From an uncultured Pseudohongiella sp. (lineage in GTDB: Bacteria; Pseudomonadota; Gammaproteobacteria; Pseudomonadales; Pseudohongiellaceae), in NCBI GenBank assembly GCA_951812965.1, contig OX638341.1, positions 850,438 to 914,437 on the forward strand: DNA of 64,000 nt, given 5' to 3'. Under the pieces are notes generated by a model that did no database searches, was not told the origin of the DNA, and saw only the letters and a program-made list of their open reading frames with translations. How positions within the stretch are numbered: the stretch's first letter is position 1; each line of letters opens with the position of its first letter. A program made the position numbers and the translations under genes. This document shows positions 11,484 through 20,730 of the stretch, piece after piece.

Positions 11484-12587
11484 TTATAGTCGAGACGGGC
11501 TGACAACAAAGGAAGCGCCATAGTTTTCAATGGGTTCCAGCAAAACAGCACTGTTTGCGTCGGTCAGTTCCATGCGCACCTTGTCGGTCCTTATGGCGGA
11601 AAACACATCGATCAAATAGCTTACGTTGAATCCTATTTCGATCGGCTCTCCATCGTATTCGACCGAAACCGACTCTTCGGCAACCTCCTGGTCCGGATTC
11701 CTGGCTACAACCTTGAATTCGTCCGGCCCGAGATTGAAACTCGCGATCTGGTACTTCTCGCTGAACAGGATCGAGGCGCGATGGCAGGCCTGCCGCAGGG
11801 CCTCGCGATTCGCGACGAGCGATTTCGTGCCGTTCCGCGGAATCACTCTTTCGTAATCCGCGTAGCGGCTGTTGACCAGCTTCGATACCAGGGTGCAACT
11901 GTTCATCTGTGCGCGAAAATGGCCCGCGCCCCCGGTAATGGTTACGGGCTCCTCCGGATCCTGCAGCAAACGGGCCAGTTCCATAGCGCTTCTTCTGGGC
12001 AGAATCAGCCTTTGTTTTTCCGCGGTGCTGTTTTCTACCTGGATCGTATGCAAGGCGAGCCGATGACCATCGGTGGCTACCGCCCGCAGGCTTGCCGAAT
12101 CCACCTCGATCAGCATTCCATTCAGATATGGCCGGAAATCCTTCTGCGCCATCGCAAAACTGGTGCTGTCCAGCAATTCGGAAAGCTGTTCCTGGTTCAA
12201 GGTAAGTGCGATCGTATCGATCTCGTTATCCGATTTGGGGAAATCTTCCGCCGGCAGAGTAGCCAGCGTGAAGTTGCTACGGCCTGAATTGACGTGCAAT
12301 TGAGCGCCCGTGACGGCAAATCGAATTTCCGAATCCTCGGGGAGCGACCGGCAAATGTCCGATAATTTGCGCGCCGAAGCCGTTATGCGGCCTTCGGCCT
12401 GCATGTCGGACACTTCGACTTCCGCCGAAAGTTCGAGTTCCTGATTGCTGCTCGTCAATGTAAGCCGGTTGCCTTGCAGTTCCAGCAAGAGGTTGGACAA
12501 CACCGGCAGCGTACTGCGCCGCTCGACGACCCCGCTGACGAGTTGCAGCGGTTTGAGCAGCGCATCCCGCGCGATCTGAAATTGCAT
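11484..12587 (-). CDS. dnaN: DNA polymerase III beta sliding clamp
   Basis: Ring-shaped processivity clamp of the replicative polymerase, 367 residues (E. coli 366). It begins MQFQIARDALLKPLQLVSGVVERR and has the three repeated clamp domains, with LPVLSNLLLEL, LPAEDFPK, ATDGHRLALH and the C-terminal NYGASFVVSPSRL. In the usual C-terminus the last residues are PMRL; here PSRL. It starts 62 bp after dnaA and precedes recF by 21 bp. Confidence 0.98.
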   Translation of the reverse strand: MQFQIARDALLKPLQLVSGVVERRSTLPVLSNLLLELQGNRLTLTSSNQELELSAEVEVSDMQAEGRITASARKLSDICRSLPEDSEIRFAVTGAQLHVNSGRSNFTLATLPAEDFPKSDNEIDTIALTLNQEQLSELLDSTSFAMAQKDFRPYLNGMLIEVDSASLRAVATDGHRLALHTIQVENSTAEKQRLILPRRSAMELARLLQDPEEPVTITGGAGHFRAQMNSCTLVSKLVNSRYADYERVIPRNGTKSLVANREALRQACHRASILFSEKYQIASFNLGPDEFKVVARNPDQEVAEESVSVEYDGEPIEIGFNVSYLIDVFSAIRTDKVRMELTDANSAVLLEPIENYGASFVVSPSRL

Positions 12588-12649
12588 AATTGATTTTCCC
12601 TGGGTTCTGGCCGACCGGAAGATGGTTCAGTACTTTCCGGCTCGTACGA

Positions 12650-14077
12650 TCAGTTTGTCAGCATCCGCATCAAATTGTTGAAGTCATCTTCCAGTGTATT
12701 TGAGCCGCGGCGTAATTGGGCGACTTGCCTGCAGGCATGAAGCACGGTCGTATGGTCCCTGCCACCGAAAGCTTCGCCGATTTCCGGCAGACTATGACTC
12801 GTGAGCTGCCGGGTCAAGCTCATCGCCACTTGCCGCGGGCGCGTGACCGATCGATTCCTGCGTTTGGAAAGCATGTCGCGCATGTTGATCTTGTAATACT
12901 GGGCCACGGTGCGCTGGATATTGTCGATACTGATCAGTTTATCCTGCTGGGCGAACAGGTCCCACAAGGCTTCCTTCACAAGGGCGATGTCGACTTCCCG
13001 GCCCTTGAACTGGGCGCAGGCCTTGACCTTCTTGATGGCGCCTTCGAGTTCTCGGCCGCTGGCGCACACTTTGTGCGCGATAAACTCCGCGGCGTCATTG
13101 GGAATGTTGAACCCCATCTGCCCCGCCTTGCTCATCAGGATCGCTACCCGGGTCTCGAGCTCCGGCGGTTCCACCGCTACCGACAACCCCCAGCCGAAAC
13201 GTGACTTCAACCGCGGCTCGATGCCGTCGATCGCCTTGTAGTAGCGGTCGCAGGTAAGCACGACCTGTTGACCGCCATGGAGCAGATTATTGAAAGTATG
13301 GAAGAACTCCTCCTGGGAGCGCTCCTTTTTGGCCAGAAAATGAACGTCGTCCAGCAATAACGCATCTACCGAACGGTAGTACCGCTTGAACTCGTCCATG
13401 GCATTGAACCTCAGGGCCTGAATCATCGTGTTGACGAAACTTTCGCAGTCGACGTACTTGACCGTGGCATGTGGATTCCGTTCCAGCATATGGTTGCCGA
13501 TCGCATGCATCAGATGCGTCTTGCCGAGTCCCACGCCCCCGTAGATGAAAAGCGGGTTGTAGGCGCGCCCGGGATTCTCCGCCACCTGCATGGCGGCCGC
13601 CTGGGCCAGTTGATTGGATCGGCCAACCACGAAATTCGTGAAACTGCAAGACCTGTTGACTTCACCGTCAAGACGTAATTTCCTGGCGGCTTCCGTGTCT
13701 CCGTTCACATGCAGTCTGGGTGCGGCATTCAACCCATTTCCCGACCGCAACCAGGACGCCTCCCCATTTACGTGTTTGGCGTTCGATACGTTCCCCACGA
13801 CCGCATCTCCCCCTGACTTCGGGGGGTTGTGCGGCGGCGCCACTTCGAGCGCTATGTCTTCGAGTCCGGGCTCGATTTCAAGCATCAGTTCCCGGATCCG
13901 GATCAGAAACTTGGAGCTCACCCAGTCGAGAATGAATCGATTGGGAGCTTTCACCCAGAGTAGTTTACCGTCCGGTTCCAGTTCCGCGCTTAGCGGCCTT
14001 ATCCATGTGTTGAACTGTCCTTGTGAAATTTCGCCCTGAAGCGCCTGGACGCACTTCTGCCAGTTTGCCGTTGTCAC
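12650..14077 (-). CDS. dnaA: chromosomal replication initiator DnaA
   Basis: Initiator ATPase that binds DnaA boxes and melts the origin. The 475 residues start at a GTG. Domain I is MTTANWQKCVQAL to about residue 80 and domain II is a variable linker (about 80-145). The AAA+ domain has Walker A GGVGLGKTH near 180, Walker B LLLDDVHF near 241 and the sensor segment LKSRFGWGLSVAVEPPE. The C-terminal DnaA-box-binding helix contains GGRDHTTVLHACRQV near 445. Small departures from the usual sequence are DDVHFLAKKE for DDIQFFANKE and TCDRYYKAI for TSDRYPKEI. It heads the dnaA-dnaN-recF-gyrB operon. Confidence 0.98.
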   Translation of the reverse strand: MTTANWQKCVQALQGEISQGQFNTWIRPLSAELEPDGKLLWVKAPNRFILDWVSSKFLIRIRELMLEIEPGLEDIALEVAPPHNPPKSGGDAVVGNVSNAKHVNGEASWLRSGNGLNAAPRLHVNGDTEAARKLRLDGEVNRSCSFTNFVVGRSNQLAQAAAMQVAENPGRAYNPLFIYGGVGLGKTHLMHAIGNHMLERNPHATVKYVDCESFVNTMIQALRFNAMDEFKRYYRSVDALLLDDVHFLAKKERSQEEFFHTFNNLLHGGQQVVLTCDRYYKAIDGIEPRLKSRFGWGLSVAVEPPELETRVAILMSKAGQMGFNIPNDAAEFIAHKVCASGRELEGAIKKVKACAQFKGREVDIALVKEALWDLFAQQDKLISIDNIQRTVAQYYKINMRDMLSKRRNRSVTRPRQVAMSLTRQLTSHSLPEIGEAFGGRDHTTVLHACRQVAQLRRGSNTLEDDFNNLMRMLTN

Positions 14078-14119
14078 TTGTCGACCTCTGCCGTGAGATT
14101 CTGTGTCAATTTTTTGAAC

Positions 14120-14149
14120 ATTCTAGCGGTAAGCCCTCGGCTATTCCAA
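14120..14149 (-). promoter_or_regulatory. possible dnaA promoter
   Basis: On the minus strand: TTGGAA (14149-14144), an 18-bp spacer and TAGAAT (14125-14120), about 43 bp before the dnaA GTG. The -10 matches at five of six positions and the -35 is weaker. Confidence 0.4.
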
Positions 14150-14250
14150 ATAACGCAACCCTCCCCGGCAGACACTAATTTCACCGCTTTTATCTGATAT
14201 TTTCATGGCCTTACCGATGCAATGTCACGGGCTTCGGAAAGAAAGCGCCG

Positions 14251-14301
14251 TAAAAAAAATTTTTTGTAGATTCCTGGGCCCCTTGCATTACCTGTGGATA
14301 A
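14251..14301. other. AT-rich tract with a perfect DnaA box, dnaA-rpmH intergenic region
   Basis: An A8T6-type tract (14252-14266) is followed at 14293-14301 by TGTGGATAA, whose complement TTATCCACA is the consensus DnaA box. The dnaA-rpmH interval is where Pseudomonas-type origins lie. I find only one perfect box here rather than a cluster, so it may instead serve dnaA autoregulation. The rest of the 14078-14578 gap holds promoters and a repeat. Confidence 0.45.
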
Positions 14302-14355
14302 CTTGTTGCCAATTTTCTGGCGTAACGCGCCGCTCGAGACAACCCCCGCAATGTA

Positions 14356-14480
14356 GTATAGGTTCAGAAACATGTGAGACCGTAGGGGCGAGGCAAGCCT
14401 CGCCCGCGAACTGCCCCGAAACCGTGCAACTGACGGGCGAGGCATGCTTCGCCCCTACAATGCAGAAGGCGGGCGCGCAA
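14356..14480 (+). repeat. paired REP element with conserved flanks (longest copy)
   Basis: Two inverted palindromes (14382-14405 and 14435-14458, together 77 bp) separated by 29 nt. The left flank begins GTATAGGTTCAGAAACATG and the right flank is GCAGAAGGCGGGCGCGCAA. The same left and right flanks surround a single collapsed palindrome at 55059-55130. The left flank also occurs in degraded, inverted form at 37584-37604. The unit is therefore about 125 bp, larger than a simple REP. Confidence 0.85.
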
Positions 14481-14509
14481 TTGCATCATTACCCCAAAAC
14501 CACTAGAAT
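14481..14509 (+). promoter_or_regulatory. possible sigma-70 promoter for rpmH-rnpA
   Basis: TTGCAT (14481-14486), a 17-bp spacer and TAGAAT (14504-14509). The rpmH ATG is about 70 bp downstream. It starts immediately after the repeat element ends. Confidence 0.5.
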
Positions 14510-14578
14510 CCGTGCCCCGGGTTTAAGGCACTCTGTTTCTGTCATCACGGGGCCTGTCACAATGAATCGGACACAGTC

Positions 14579-14713
14579 ATGAAAAGAACCTTTCAGCCCA
14601 GCAGGATAAAGCGCGCCAGGAATCATGGCTTTCGGGCCCGTATGGCAACGCGCGGCGGGCGCAAGGTGCTGGCCCGGCGGCGGGCCAAAGGTCGTCAACG
14701 CCTTTCCGCTTGA
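14579..14713 (+). CDS. rpmH: 50S ribosomal protein L34
   Basis: A 44-residue, highly basic ribosomal protein beginning [20 protein letters not shown] and ending KGRQRLSA, as in other gammaproteobacteria. Residues [12 protein letters not shown] are the invariant C-terminal core. It is divergent from dnaA, the classical arrangement at gammaproteobacterial origins, and its stop overlaps a TTG of the rnpA frame. Confidence 0.97.
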   Translation: MKRTFQPSRIKRARNHGFRARMATRGGRKVLARRRAKGRQRLSA

Positions 14714-14736
14714 GTTGCCGAAACAACTCCGGCGCT

Positions 14737-15138
14737 GTGACAGCAGGCGGCGATCATGCCCGGTTTCCCCGAGAATCGCGATTGTTGCAGTCGGAAGACT
14801 TTCGGGCCGTTTTCTCCCATACCCGATTCAAGGTTTCCTGCCGGCATTTTCTCATGCTTGCGATACCCAACGAGAGGGGTGAAGCCAGGCTTGGCGTGGT
14901 TGTCGCCAAAAAAAACATTCCGGGCGCCGTTCAGCGCAATCGTGTGAAGCGGCTGATTCGGGAGAATTTTCGCCAGCGGAAAGCGCAACTTTCCGGGACT
15001 GATCTGGTGGTGCTGGCGCGAAAGGGCGCTCACGCACCCGGGAACGTCGCAATAAACCACAGACTGAATGTGTTGTGGGATGATTTGCTGAAAAAAATGC
15101 GGGTCGCAGGAGACATAGATACGCTGGAATCGCCTTGA
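14737..15138 (+). CDS. rnpA: ribonuclease P protein component
   Basis: Protein subunit of RNase P, which with the RNA subunit matures tRNA 5' ends. The RNR signature is [16 protein letters not shown], and [15 protein letters not shown] precedes it. [17 protein letters not shown] is the usual N-terminal helix. The GTG at 14737 (133 residues) puts about 15 residues before this block. A TTG at 14710 overlapping the rpmH stop would give 142 residues and could be used by coupling. yidD follows within 3 bp. Confidence 0.93.
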   Translation: MTAGGDHARFPRESRLLQSEDFRAVFSHTRFKVSCRHFLMLAIPNERGEARLGVVVAKKNIPGAVQRNRVKRLIRENFRQRKAQLSGTDLVVLARKGAHAPGNVAINHRLNVLWDDLLKKMRVAGDIDTLESP

Positions 15139-15140
15139 AC

Positions 15141-15383
15141 ATGGTCAGATACTTACTCGTCAAATTGATCGGCTTCTATCAGCTCTTTCTCAGTCGGCTG
15201 CTGTTGACGCAATGCCGCTTCTATCCGAGTTGTTCGCAATACACGCGGGAAGCCATCGAAATTCATGGTTCGGCCTGGGGCGTTTGGCTTGGCGTGCGAA
15301 GAATCTGCCGCTGCCATCCCTGGCATGAAGGGGGTTGCGACCCGGTGCCGGGGTCGGAACTTGCGCGGTCCGAGGCGAAATGA
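15141..15383 (+). CDS. yidD: membrane protein insertion efficiency factor YidD
   Basis: An 80-residue protein of the YidD family that assists YidC-dependent insertion at the inner membrane. The family signatures [15 protein letters not shown] and [13 protein letters not shown] are present, after an N-terminal amphipathic segment [18 protein letters not shown] chose the ATG at 15141; a TTG at 15135 would add two residues. The stop is 1 bp before the yidC start, so rpmH-rnpA-yidD-yidC look like one operon. Confidence 0.95.
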   Translation: MVRYLLVKLIGFYQLFLSRLLLTQCRFYPSCSQYTREAIEIHGSAWGVWLGVRRICRCHPWHEGGCDPVPGSELARSEAK

Positions 15384-15384
15384 A

Positions 15385-17070
15385 ATGAAATTCACGCGAT
15401 ACTTTCTGTATTCCTCGCTGGCGGTCATCACTTATCTGATGTTGCTGGCGTGGCAGGAAGATTATCCGCCAGTCGTGGACAACGGCGAAGATTCGGCGCC
15501 TGCGCCGGCCACCGCACTTCCCGACCCTGCCATCGCAGTCGAGGCCCCGGATCTGCCGCTGGAGGTGCCCAGCGAGACTCCCGCCGCGGCCGGCGACGAA
15601 ATTTTGACGCCCGAGTCCGCTCCCGAACGGACCGGACTGATTACCGTCACCACCGACACCCTGAATCTGCAGATCGACCCGGTGGGCGGCGACATCGTAT
15701 ACCTTGCACTGCCCCTTTATCTGCGTGAACTCGGTGTTCCGGACGAACCCTTCGTATTGCTTGAATCACGCCCGGGAAGGGAATTTGTCTCCACCAGCGG
15801 ACTGGTGGGGCCTGACGGCATCGATCAGAACGGCCGCGCACGTTATCGCGCCAACTCTTCCGGGTATGCCCTTGCCGACGGCGCCGATACGCTTGAGGTC
15901 GACCTCCGGCTGACCACGGAAAACAACGTAACCGTCACCAAGCGCTTTACTTTCACTCGCGACAGCTACCTGATCGACATTTCGTTCCTGGTCGAGAACC
16001 GGTCCGCCGGCGTATGGCAGGCCAATCCTTTCGGCCAGATTCGGCGGCACGATTTTTCCGACCCGAGCAGCGGCGGCCGCTTTTCCCGAACCTATCTCGG
16101 TTACGTGATCACCAGCGAAGAAGACCCTTATCAGGAAGTCGACTTCGACGATATCGCCGAAGCCCCTATTTCTCTCGAAGAACCCGGCGGCTGGGTAGGC
16201 CTGAGCCAGCACTATTTTCTTTCCGCGTGGGTGCCGGATGCCGCCTCGAACAATCGCTACACCCTGCGCAGGAGCAACACCGGTCAATTCATCGGCGAAT
16301 TTACCGGCTCGGCCCTGCAAGTGGCGCCCGGGGCCTCGGGTTCGGCAAGCATGAGTTTCTACGCCGGCCCCAAGGATCAATACTCACTGGCGGAAATCTC
16401 TCCCGATCTCGATCTTACGGTCGATTACAGCTTTCTGTGGTTCCTGGCGGCCCCGATCTACTGGCTGCTGACAAACATAAATTCCTACGCCGGCGGCAAT
16501 TACGGCGTGTCCATCATCTTGCTGACCCTGATCGTCAAGCTGATTTTCTACAAACTCTCCGAGACCCAGTACCGCTCCATGGCGGGAATGCGGCGGCTGA
16601 TGCCGAAGATCCAGCAATTGAAGGAACGATTCGGCGATGACCGAATGAAATTGCAGCAGGCCACCATGGATCTGTACAAGAAGGAAAAGATCAATCCCTT
16701 CGGCGGTTGTCTGCCCTTGCTCGTGCAGATGCCGGTTTTCATCGCCCTATACTGGGTGCTGATGCAAAGCGTCGAATTGCGCCACGCGCCGTTCTTCCTC
16801 TGGCTCGACGACCTCTCCGTGCGCGACCCGTTTTTCGTGCTGCCCCTGCTCATGGGCGTGACCATGTATCTGCAAACGAGAATGAGTCCCGCGCCGGCGG
16901 ACCCCATGCAGGCACAAATCATGAGGCTCATGCCGATCATGATGACTGTGCTGTTCCTCTGGTTCCCGTCCGGGCTCGTGCTCTACTGGCTCACCAATGG
17001 CCTTTTGAGCATCCTGCAACAGTGGTATATCACCCGCAAGATCGACGCCGAATACGCAGCCACCCGCTAG
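15385..17070 (+). CDS. yidC: membrane protein insertase YidC
   Basis: Inner-membrane insertase of the Oxa1 family, 561 residues (E. coli 548). An N-terminal membrane segment (FLYSSLAVITYLMLLAW) is followed by an acidic, Pro-rich linker and the large periplasmic domain (about residues 85-345). The conserved C-terminal membrane core has YGVSIILLTLIVKLIFY, INPFGGCLPLLVQMPVFIALYW and FLWFPSGLVLYWLTNGLLSI. The ATG at 15385 directly follows the yidD stop. The frame is open upstream but that part overlaps yidD. Confidence 0.96.
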   Translation: MKFTRYFLYSSLAVITYLMLLAWQEDYPPVVDNGEDSAPAPATALPDPAIAVEAPDLPLEVPSETPAAAGDEILTPESAPERTGLITVTTDTLNLQIDPVGGDIVYLALPLYLRELGVPDEPFVLLESRPGREFVSTSGLVGPDGIDQNGRARYRANSSGYALADGADTLEVDLRLTTENNVTVTKRFTFTRDSYLIDISFLVENRSAGVWQANPFGQIRRHDFSDPSSGGRFSRTYLGYVITSEEDPYQEVDFDDIAEAPISLEEPGGWVGLSQHYFLSAWVPDAASNNRYTLRRSNTGQFIGEFTGSALQVAPGASGSASMSFYAGPKDQYSLAEISPDLDLTVDYSFLWFLAAPIYWLLTNINSYAGGNYGVSIILLTLIVKLIFYKLSETQYRSMAGMRRLMPKIQQLKERFGDDRMKLQQATMDLYKKEKINPFGGCLPLLVQMPVFIALYWVLMQSVELRHAPFFLWLDDLSVRDPFFVLPLLMGVTMYLQTRMSPAPADPMQAQIMRLMPIMMTVLFLWFPSGLVLYWLTNGLLSILQQWYITRKIDAEYAATR

Positions 17071-17109
17071 GCGGGTGCCAACTCCCGGAATCCAGCCCGG
17101 AATTCAGCG

Positions 17110-18519
17110 ATGCATGACCAGACCATCTGCGCCATAGCCACCGCGCCCGGACGCGGCAGCATCGGCGTGCTGCGCATTTCGGGTAAGTCGCTCGACGATA
17201 TGGCGGTGAACCTCGTCGGAACCGTGCCGAAACCGCGCCAGGCGCATTTCTGCGACTTTCTCGGTGCGGACGGCGCTGTTCTCGACCGCGGTATCGCGTT
17301 TTTTTTCCCAGCACCGAATTCCTTCACCGGCGAAGACGTCCTCGAATTGCAGGGCCACGGCGGGCGCGTCGTGCTGGAATCGCTGTGCGAGCGTGCGATT
17401 GCGCTTGGCGCCAGGCAGGCGCGGCCGGGAGAGTTTTCCGAGCGCGCCTTCCTTAATGGCAAGATCGATCTGGTACAGGCCGAAGCCATCGCCGACCTGA
17501 TCGACGCCGACTCCCGACAGGCGGCGCGATCCGCCGTGCGCACGTTGACTGGGGAATTTTCCAAGCGTATTCAATCAATTACATCGTTGCTGACGCAACT
17601 TCGCGTGCTCGTCGAAAGCGCAATCGATTTTTCCGACAGCGATATAGAAGTGCTGGACGCGGAACAACTGCGGCGAAACCTGTCCGATCTGCTCGATAGT
17701 CTGGACAGGATTCGCGAACGAAGCCGACAGGGCGCCTTGCTCAACCAGGGCATCAACGTGGTGCTTGCAGGCCTACCGAACGCCGGTAAATCCAGCCTGA
17801 TGAATTGCCTTTCCGGGCAGCAGACGGCAATCGTTACCGAAATTCCCGGCACTACCCGCGACGTGCTTTCCCAACGCATTCTGCTCGACGACCTGCCTTT
17901 GCAGCTCATCGACACCGCCGGTTTGCGCCGCAGTGGAGACCTTATCGAACAAGAAGGCGTCAGGCGCGCCCGGGCCGCCATCGACAGCGCCGACGCAATT
18001 CTGCTCGTGGTCGACGCGTCCCTGTTCCCCGGCTGCGCCGATGGCCTGTCCGAAAGCGATTTGCGGAGGGCGCTCGAGCCGCTCGATGATTTCATGGAAA
18101 ACGGCGAAGACCGGAACGAAATGCTGCGGCGCACAAGCCTGGTACTGAACAAGATCGATCTGTTGTCCTTGTCGCCGGCCGCGGAGCGAGCGCAATTCGA
18201 CGATATCGAGCTCGCGATCATTCGCCTCTGCGCCGGAAATTGCATCGGCATCGACCTGCTTGCCGCGCATTTGAAGGATTTTGTGGCCTATGAAGGCGGC
18301 GAAGACGCATTCGTCGCCAGGGCGCGGCATATTGAAGCGATAGACGAAGCCCGGCGGCAATGCGGCTCCGCAATCGAAAACCTCGCGTCCCGGGCTCCAC
18401 TGGAACTGATCGCCGAAGACTTGCGAATCGCCCAGGCCTCGATTGGCCGCATCACCGGCGAATTCACCAGCGACGACTTGCTCGGAGAAATCTTCAGCAA
18501 TTTCTGCATCGGCAAATAA
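17110..18519 (+). CDS. mnmE: tRNA modification GTPase MnmE
   Basis: GTPase that with MnmG places the carboxymethylaminomethyl group on U34 of certain tRNAs. The 469 residues show the formyl-tetrahydrofolate-binding N-domain (TICAIATAPGRGSIGVLRISG), the GTPase P-loop GLPNAGKSSLMN, G2 TTRDV, G3 DTAGLR, G4 NKID and the C-terminal FCIGK with its essential Cys. It starts 39 bp after yidC. mnmG follows after a 303-bp gap that looks origin-like. Confidence 0.96.
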   Translation: MHDQTICAIATAPGRGSIGVLRISGKSLDDMAVNLVGTVPKPRQAHFCDFLGADGAVLDRGIAFFFPAPNSFTGEDVLELQGHGGRVVLESLCERAIALGARQARPGEFSERAFLNGKIDLVQAEAIADLIDADSRQAARSAVRTLTGEFSKRIQSITSLLTQLRVLVESAIDFSDSDIEVLDAEQLRRNLSDLLDSLDRIRERSRQGALLNQGINVVLAGLPNAGKSSLMNCLSGQQTAIVTEIPGTTRDVLSQRILLDDLPLQLIDTAGLRRSGDLIEQEGVRRARAAIDSADAILLVVDASLFPGCADGLSESDLRRALEPLDDFMENGEDRNEMLRRTSLVLNKIDLLSLSPAAERAQFDDIELAIIRLCAGNCIGIDLLAAHLKDFVAYEGGEDAFVARARHIEAIDEARRQCGSAIENLASRAPLELIAEDLRIAQASIGRITGEFTSDDLLGEIFSNFCIGK

Positions 18520-18529
18520 GGGAAGCTCA

Positions 18530-18795
18530 GATCCTGTTGATAAACCCCGGCGGACACGGGAAAAGCTCTGGATCAATTTCGCGTTTTCGCGCAGCCTGAA
18601 ATTTGTCCCCACCCGATCCATTGCTTGTCCCTTGTGAAATCCCATGTCGCACACCGGCTTGTACATGGCGCAAGCCCCTGAACCAGCAAAGGAATAACCG
18701 TCTATCAACAGATCGGGAGCCAACCTACTACTACTATAACTATGCTTATATTCTTGTTACACATATATAGATAATCTATTACTAGTTATAATTCG
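18530..18795. other. candidate replication origin (oriC) between mnmE and mnmG
   Basis: This otherwise empty 303-bp gap holds four GATC sites in 184 bp (18530, 18571, 18615, 18710). It has DnaA-box-like sequences TGTTGATAA (18535-18543, one mismatch) and CTATCAACA (18701-18709, two mismatches). After a short GC-rich stretch come the trinucleotide repeat CTACTACTACTATAACTA (18725-18742) and about 50 bp of very AT-rich DNA. Box, GC-rich stretch, trio repeat and AT-rich region are ordered as in the basal unwinding module described for bacterial origins. E. coli oriC is also next to mnmG. A TATAAT at 18787-18792 may be the mnmG -10. No perfect DnaA box is present. Confidence 0.45.
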
Positions 18796-18822
18796 CCGCT
18801 TGCTTTATTCAGGTTGTGAACC

Positions 18823-20730
18823 ATGCGTTACGGCAAAACATTCGATGTGATCGTTATCGGCGGCGGCCACGCCGGTACCGAAGCTGCGTTGGCATCGGCG
18901 CGGCAAGGCGCAAGCACCTTGCTGGTCACTCACAACATCGAAACCATCGGGCAGATGTCCTGCAACCCGGCTGTCGGCGGTATCGGCAAGAGCCACCTCG
19001 TGCGGGAAATCGATGCGCTCGGCGGCGCCATGGCGCTAGCGGTGGACCGGGCCGGCATTCACTTCCGGGTGCTCAACGCGAGCAAGGGCGCCGCGGTCAG
19101 GGCGACTCGAGCCCAGGCGGACCGTGCGCTGTATCGTTCCGCCATCCGCCGCCGGGTCGAGAATCAGCCCGGACTTTCGCTGTTGCAGCAATCGGTTGAC
19201 GACCTCGTCATGGAGGGCGACCGCGTCACCGGCGTAATCACCGGACTTGGCATGGAAATACGCGCCGACGCCGTTGTGCTCACCACGGGCACCTTCCTTG
19301 CCGGCAGTATCCACACAGGCCTGGCGAACAGTGCGGGCGGGCGCGCCGGAGATCCGCCGGCGCTTGCCCTGGCCGAGCGCCTGCGTGAATTGCCGTTCCG
19401 TGTCGATCGGCTGAAAACCGGCACTCCGCCCCGGCTGGATGCGAAAAGCCTCGATTTCTCCGTGATGCAAGTGCAGGAAGGCGATCAGCCGGCGCCCGTG
19501 ATGTCCTTCCTCGGCCACAGATCCGATCATCCGCGCCAGGTGAATTGCCATATCACCGTCACCAACGAGGATTGTCACGAGATCATCCGCGGCGCGCTCG
19601 ACCGGTCGCCGATGTATACCGGTGTGATCGAGGGAGCGGGGCCGCGCTATTGCCCGTCGATCGAAGACAAGGTGATGCGTTTCGCGGACAAGACCTCGCA
19701 CCAGATCTTCGTCGAACCGGAAGGCCTGGATGTATCCGAAATCTACCCGAACGGCATCTCCACCAGCCTGCCCTACGACGCCCAGGTTGAAATGGTTCGG
19801 CGAATCCGTGGATTCGAGAATGCGCATATTACCCGGCCCGGCTACGCTATCGAGTACGATTTCTTCGACCCGCGGGACCTGCATTACTCGCTGGAAAGCA
19901 AATTCGTCCCGGGTCTGTATCTGGCCGGACAGATCAATGGCACAACCGGCTACGAAGAAGCCGCGGCCCAGGGCCTGCTGGCGGGACTGAACGCGGCCCG
20001 TGCGGCCGCCGGCAAGGATTACTGGTGCCCGCGGCGCGATCAGGCATATATCGGCGTGCTGGTCGACGACCTGATTCGCCTCGGTACGAGCGAGCCCTAT
20101 CGCATGTTCACCAGCCGGGCGGAATATCGTCTCAGCCTGCGCGAGGATAACGCCGATACGCGCCTGACTCCGATCGGGCGAAAACTTGATCTGGTCGACG
20201 ATGCGCGCTGGCGTTTCTTCAACGAGAAACAGGAGCGGGTGGAAGCGGAATTGCAACGCCTGCGCACCGTCAGGATTCGCCCCGGCAGCGATGCGGGGCG
20301 CCGGCTGAGCCGCGAGCTCGAAAAGCCGCTTTCGCGCGACCAAAGTCTGGCGGAATTGCTGGCGCGTCCGGAACTGGATTATGGCAGGCTGATGGAGCTG
20401 GCCGACCCGGAAAGCCCACCGGTGGCCGGCACGCCGCTGGAAGAGCAGGCCGCGGAACAGATCGAAATCCGGATCAAGTACCAGGGTTACATCGACCGGC
20501 AGCAGGAGGAAATCGAGCGCTTGCGCAAACAGGAGGACACCGCGCTTCCTGTCGATCTGGACTACGCGGAAATGTCCGGTCTGTCCAACGAGCTGAAGCA
20601 GAAACTGATGCAGTCCCGCCCGGAAAACCTCGGCCGCGCCGCGCGCATACCCGGCATGACACCGGCCGCGCTTTCCCTCATATTGGTGTATCTGAAGAAA
20701 CACCGGACAATTCGGCGCAAGGCCAGTTGA
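18823..20730 (+). CDS. mnmG: tRNA uridine-5-carboxymethylaminomethyl modification enzyme MnmG
   Basis: FAD-dependent partner of MnmE, 635 residues (E. coli 629). The dinucleotide-binding motif is [16 protein letters not shown] near residue 8. Other family blocks are [62 protein letters not shown] and [18 protein letters not shown]. rsmG overlaps its stop (TTGA), so the two are coupled. Confidence 0.98.
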   Translation: MRYGKTFDVIVIGGGHAGTEAALASARQGASTLLVTHNIETIGQMSCNPAVGGIGKSHLVREIDALGGAMALAVDRAGIHFRVLNASKGAAVRATRAQADRALYRSAIRRRVENQPGLSLLQQSVDDLVMEGDRVTGVITGLGMEIRADAVVLTTGTFLAGSIHTGLANSAGGRAGDPPALALAERLRELPFRVDRLKTGTPPRLDAKSLDFSVMQVQEGDQPAPVMSFLGHRSDHPRQVNCHITVTNEDCHEIIRGALDRSPMYTGVIEGAGPRYCPSIEDKVMRFADKTSHQIFVEPEGLDVSEIYPNGISTSLPYDAQVEMVRRIRGFENAHITRPGYAIEYDFFDPRDLHYSLESKFVPGLYLAGQINGTTGYEEAAAQGLLAGLNAARAAAGKDYWCPRRDQAYIGVLVDDLIRLGTSEPYRMFTSRAEYRLSLREDNADTRLTPIGRKLDLVDDARWRFFNEKQERVEAELQRLRTVRIRPGSDAGRRLSRELEKPLSRDQSLAELLARPELDYGRLMELADPESPPVAGTPLEEQAAEQIEIRIKYQGYIDRQQEEIERLRKQEDTALPVDLDYAEMSGLSNELKQKLMQSRPENLGRAARIPGMTPAALSLILVYLKKHRTIRRKAS

